Below the pieces are notes generated by a model. That model had not been told where the DNA came from and made no database searches. It was given only the letters and a program-made list of their open reading frames with translations. From positions 92,117,435 through 92,181,434 of the forward strand of contig NC_058338.1 in NCBI RefSeq assembly GCF_905475395.1: a stretch of 64,000 nt of DNA, read 5' to 3'. A program made the position numbers and the translations under genes. Positions 60,660 to 64,000 of the stretch are shown here, piece by piece. Positions within the stretch are counted from its first letter, which is position 1. Each line of letters starts with the position of its first letter. The DNA comes from Chrysoperla carnea (Eukaryota; Arthropoda; Insecta; Neuroptera; Chrysopidae).

Positions 60660-61200
60660 AAAATTTGGGAATCGTTAATTTTTTTAAATAGGTTTCTTCT
60701 GCACGCGGCTTTTATCTCTACATACTACATAGTTTCCTTTGGTGATGTTTTCTCAAAATTGAGGTTATGTACCGGGCTAAAATTTACCACACTTTTTTAT
60801 GATCATAAGTTACAACTTTTTCCAGAATTTCAACTCAATTCCTAAATTTTTCGAAAAGTTATCAGAGAAAGTTGAAAACATGAGGTTAATGCGTTTTCTT
60901 GAAATTTTGAGGTCATTTTGCTATGTTCAGGGTTCGATAGCAGGCAAGGTCGGTGAAGAAATTCATAACAATTATTTTTTTTATTCGTCTCAATCAATTG
61001 AAGCAGGGATATTCAAGAAAACGTCACCAAAGAAAACAATATAGAGATAAAAACTGCGTGCAGAAAGTCGTGTCGATTGTTCCGGAATCGTAAAACTTCT
61101 ATTCTCTGTTTTATACATCGAAATAAACCTATTAAAAAAAAAATTAACTATTTCCCAAAATTTTACCAATTTATTACCAAAATCCGATAGATTTATCCAA
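60660..61200. mobile_element. Foldback element between USP5 and SMARCAD1
   Basis: Arms: AATAGGTTTCTTCTGCACGC on the left and GCGTGCAGAAAGTCG...AATAAACCTATT on the right, plus GGTGATGTTTTCTC / AGAAAACGTCACC. Blocks are also shared with 23.6-23.7 kb (TTTTTTAATAGGTTTCTTTC; GGTTCCGGAACGATCCGC against TTGTTCCGGAATCG). The last SMARCAD1 exon, if conserved, must lie here or further left and was not found. Confidence 0.6.
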
Positions 61201-61234
61201 CTATTTGGGAAAAAACGTTAGCAACTCAATTTAC

Positions 61235-62593
61235 CTTCATTAGTTGTTATTTCTCGTTCTAATTTCAATTTTTCTTTAGCCATTTGTGACATACCCTCTT
61301 CAATAGTACCTGCACTAATTAATCTATAAATGGACACTGGACGTTTTTGACCCATTCGATGACAACGATCTTCAGCTTGTTTGTCATTGTACGGATTGAA
61401 ATCTATGTCATGTATGATAACGGTATCAGCGGCTGTTAAATTTATACCTAGACCACCAGCCTTTGTGGTTAATAAAAATACGAAAATCGACTTATCTTCT
61501 ATATATTGATCGATTAATTGTTGTCTGAAATTTTCAATAAAATATTAGGTTGGAGTAAAACTTTCTTTAGAAATTTTGAACTTACCGAATAACTACTGGA
61601 GTGTTTCCATCTAAACGTAAATATTTTATTTGTCTTATATTTAAATATTCTTCCAAAACGTCCAACATAATAACAAATTGGCTAAATATAAGAACTCTGT
61701 GCCCATCACTTTCCAGTTGAGGTAGCATTTCATCCAATTTTTCAAATTTCCCTGATGCTATGATTTTTTCGGGTGGTAATTTATAACTACTAATTGACTA
61801 AAAAGAATAATAATAAAAGTAAATTATTTTTCAAGTTAATGATTTTCCCAATATTGATTCTTTTCAAACACGCAGATTGCAGTACGATTAAGGGACATCC
61901 ATTAATTACGCCACACATTAAGGGGGGGGGGGAGGCAACGAAATGTGACAAGCGTCAGGGAGGGTCAAAAGCTTTGTGACGTCACATGTTAAAATTTAAA
62001 ATACTAACGCACAGGTTTGGTTCCTTCGCAAATTTCGTCTCACATGAATCAATCAAAATACCTTCCAGACTACTCCAAGGTTACAACAAATACGCAACAA
62101 AATTTTAATAAATAAGAGAACATAAACTTACTTTATATTCCTGAGTTAATTTATGAATTTGATAATCCGACATGAATGTAAGATCTTCAATAATATAAGC
62201 TTGATTAGTCTCTTTATACAATGGATCCGATGCTAATCTTGATGCCATCATGGCTAACGTTTTATGTTCGTAATGATAACGTAACAATAATGGATGATTA
62301 CTTAATTTACGCATATCCATCATCATTGCCATACCACTTACTTCACCATTTGAATAAATTGTTCCGTCATCGGATTGGAATGATTGAATTAATTTTTTAT
62401 AACGTTCCGATTGTGCTTCGTTCATTGGTACAAGAAGTGTTTGATCGGTTTTAGCTGGTAAATCTTTAAGCACATCACGTTTTAAACGACGTAAAACAAA
62501 TGGTTTCATAATACGTTTAGCTTGTGCAATTTGATCACGTTCAAATGGTGGTAGATCGTTGTCTTCGTTATCCGCCTTCGTTGACGATGCTTT
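61235..62593 (-). CDS. SMARCAD1: SMARCAD1/Etl1-type SNF2 chromatin remodeller, C-terminal part
   Basis: Known SMARCAD1/Fun30 proteins are DNA-dependent ATPases that move or exchange nucleosomes in silencing and DNA-end resection. Three exons are visible: 62593-62132 (phase 0, 154 codons), 61797-61586 and 61524-61235. They encode the second RecA-like lobe: [101 protein letters not shown] and [11 protein letters not shown] with the arginine-finger region. The block [20 protein letters not shown] and the ending [20 protein letters not shown] fit SMARCAD1 rather than ISWI or CHD. The N-terminal CUE region and the first ATPase lobe lie beyond the right edge. The short last exon expected after NEG was not recognised; reading on from the donor gives a stop within a few codons. 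Confidence 0.9.
61880..62010. repeat. GTGACGTCACA-type repeat in SMARCAD1 intron
   Basis: ATTAAGGGACATCCATTAAT, a run of G (AAGGGGGGGGGGGAGG) and GCTTTGTGACGTCACATGTT. The same series occurs in USP5 intron 6, and part of it (ACGGGACATCCTTTATTTAT) at 47.48 kb. Confidence 0.6.
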
Positions 62594-62699
62594 CTATAAA
62601 ATGATAAAACAAATTTTGAGTGTCACTTACGTACTCATTTAGGAATTTAAACTTCTTTAACTGTCCCAATGTATAGTACTTTAAATAATCTATGTCCAC

Positions 62700-63240
62700 G
62701 TCGCACAGTGGAGAACCTGCGCCTTTTCTTTTAAGATTAAGATAGCTAAAGACAAAAGTTCAAAAAAAAAAAATAGCAAGCAGTTACCCAGTGAAACTTT
62801 GAAACTTATCATTCCAGAATCACGTACCGTGGAAACAAAAGCAAGCATAGATAAGATAAAAAATGGCTCAGAAGCAGAAGAAATTAAAAAACTTGAAGAA
62901 GAAAATGAATTAATTGGGTTTGAGGACGAATATGATTTAAAAAAAAAAATTTTAATTATTGCCAAATAAAAGATTGCATCTAAATAGTCTTTTTAAAAGC
63001 TGAGTTACCAAAGCATCTCTCAAAGAAATTGGACTTTCAGAAATTTCGTCGCCATTTATCTGAGCCTTGTATCTGAGTATGGCAACTATTGTCGAGAAAA
63101 CTAGTTCTGAACAGAAAATGTTTTTTGCGTAAGCCTAATCATACTGAGAGAGACACCAACAATATTGTTCCTTCAAGACGCCATATTCACAGCGTATTTA
63201 ATTCAGCATCAGGTGGCAGAATGTGGAACCAAATTTAAAT
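62700..63240 (+). pseudogene. Coding-like fragment of unknown origin
   Basis: In the plus frame 62784-62966 reads a clean stretch rich in charged residues (ETLKLIIPESRTVETKASID, KIKNGSEAEEIKKLEEENEL, IGFEDEYDL, then KKK...stop). A second short stretch (ELPKHLSKKLDFQKFRRHLS) follows near 62998 after a stop. Base composition is less AT-rich than the intron around it. It lies antisense in what should be a SMARCAD1 intron. It may be a decayed retrocopy or transposon fragment; I do not recognise the family. Confidence 0.35.
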
Positions 63241-63299
63241 AATTAGGTTAGGCAATAATTAAACGTTATCTATCCAAGTCGATTGATTGAAAGGCTGAA

Positions 63300-64000
63300 T
63301 ATCGTTCAGGCCACTAGTTGAAAGATGTCATATAGTAAAAAAAGCTAGGCAGTTAATTCACTGACTGACGGACTGATTCATCATGATATCTCTAATACTA
63401 TGCACTCGATTGACATGCAATTTAATTTTAATTCTAAAGGTGATGGAAAAAGGGATAAAGTTTGTGTAAAAATCCATCGGTTTTTAATCCACTACATAAC
63501 AGATTTAAAAAGTTGTTTCACCTATTCGCGAGTCCAAAATACTGAACTGACCTCTACTGATTTAAATATGAAATGAAGAGAGAAGAGTGTAAACACTATG
63601 TTAGAACATAAAATTAAATGGCATAAAAAAAAGTTTATTTCCGTTGGAAAGGCTTGTGAATGAGTTGTAAATAATATAAAACATATGGTTTTTTGTTTGT
63701 TTATACTCTGAAGATAGATGTACCATGAAGATATCCTCTTCAAGTATCATTAAAGAGCCACCTATAGTTTCTTGGAGTCGCGAATAGAATGAATGCATCA
63801 TTATCAACAAGAACTGTATTTTATTTTCAAAAAAAATAGGGTTCCGCATCAAATATTAAAACCCATAAAATTATGAACAAAAAAGGAGATAAGTGAGAAC
63901 AAGGAAAGTAAAGGCTATAATGCGGTAATAAATGATATTTGTTTATAAAGTTGAAATTGCACAGAGACGCGGGCGAATACCTGCTAGAATTTAATATATA
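63300..64000. repeat. Repeat-derived DNA with a Helitron-like tail
   Basis: AAAGTAAAGGCTATAATGCGG and GAGACGCGGGCGAATACCTG then CTAG near 63985 resemble the Helitron tail at 34.7 kb (GAAGGCTATAACACGG...GCGGGTGGGTATCACGCTAG). The TGACTGACGGACTGATTCATC block near 63361 is simple-repeat-like. No SMARCAD1 exon was recognised here. Confidence 0.4.

Overview
The window looks like nuclear DNA from an insect or close arthropod. It is very AT-rich, its genes have many short introns with GT..AG borders, and its proteins match animal chromatin, ubiquitin and amine-metabolism families. It also carries mellifera-type mariner relics, Helitrons, a hAT element, a pogo-type MITE and many foldback elements. 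The species cannot be named from the sequence. There is no sign of bacteria, phage, CRISPR or plasmid.

Layout. Positions 1-35400 hold no complete gene. This part is a patchwork of repeats: (a) an unclassified 0.5-0.7 kb family, called R1 here, with a terminal hairpin and more than a dozen copies or pieces across the window; (b) foldback and TIR elements at 1.4, 13.6, 14.5, 20.4, 22.1, 23.2, 24.5, 25.5-28.3, 28.6 and 29.4 kb; (c) two mariner deletion derivatives sitting at the same position of an R1 element; (d) two short Helitrons with A|TC...CTAG|T borders; (e) a 157-bp tandem array. A short minus-strand exon at 30.9 kb (start codon, signal peptide, consensus splice donor) suggests that part of this desert may be an intron.

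The right half holds four conserved genes. RBBP5 (minus, 39482-35546, 10 exons) is the WD40 scaffold of COMPASS/MLL histone H3K4 methyltransferases. A DBH/tyramine beta-hydroxylase-type copper monooxygenase (minus, 45971-41411, 10 exons, complete) follows. USP5/isopeptidase T (plus, 50818-58376, 11 exons, complete) recycles free ubiquitin chains. The C-terminal helicase half of a SMARCAD1/Etl1 SNF2 remodeller (minus, 62593-61235) runs off the right edge. RBBP5 and the monooxygenase are tandem on the minus strand, USP5 is divergent from the monooxygenase, and USP5 and SMARCAD1 converge. The genes share no pathway, and this is ordinary animal gene order.

Exon borders were checked for reading phase. 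The monooxygenase and USP5 close perfectly (616 and 808 residues). RBBP5 closes except for one nucleotide at the exon 5/6 junction, which is either an indel or an error. The most informative non-genic results are two small elements whose TTAA target duplications are confirmed by empty paralogous sites inside the window, a hAT element with an exact 8-bp duplication, and the shared-site mariner/R1 composite. No new biological system is evident. The R1 family and the signal-peptide exon are the best candidates for follow-up.
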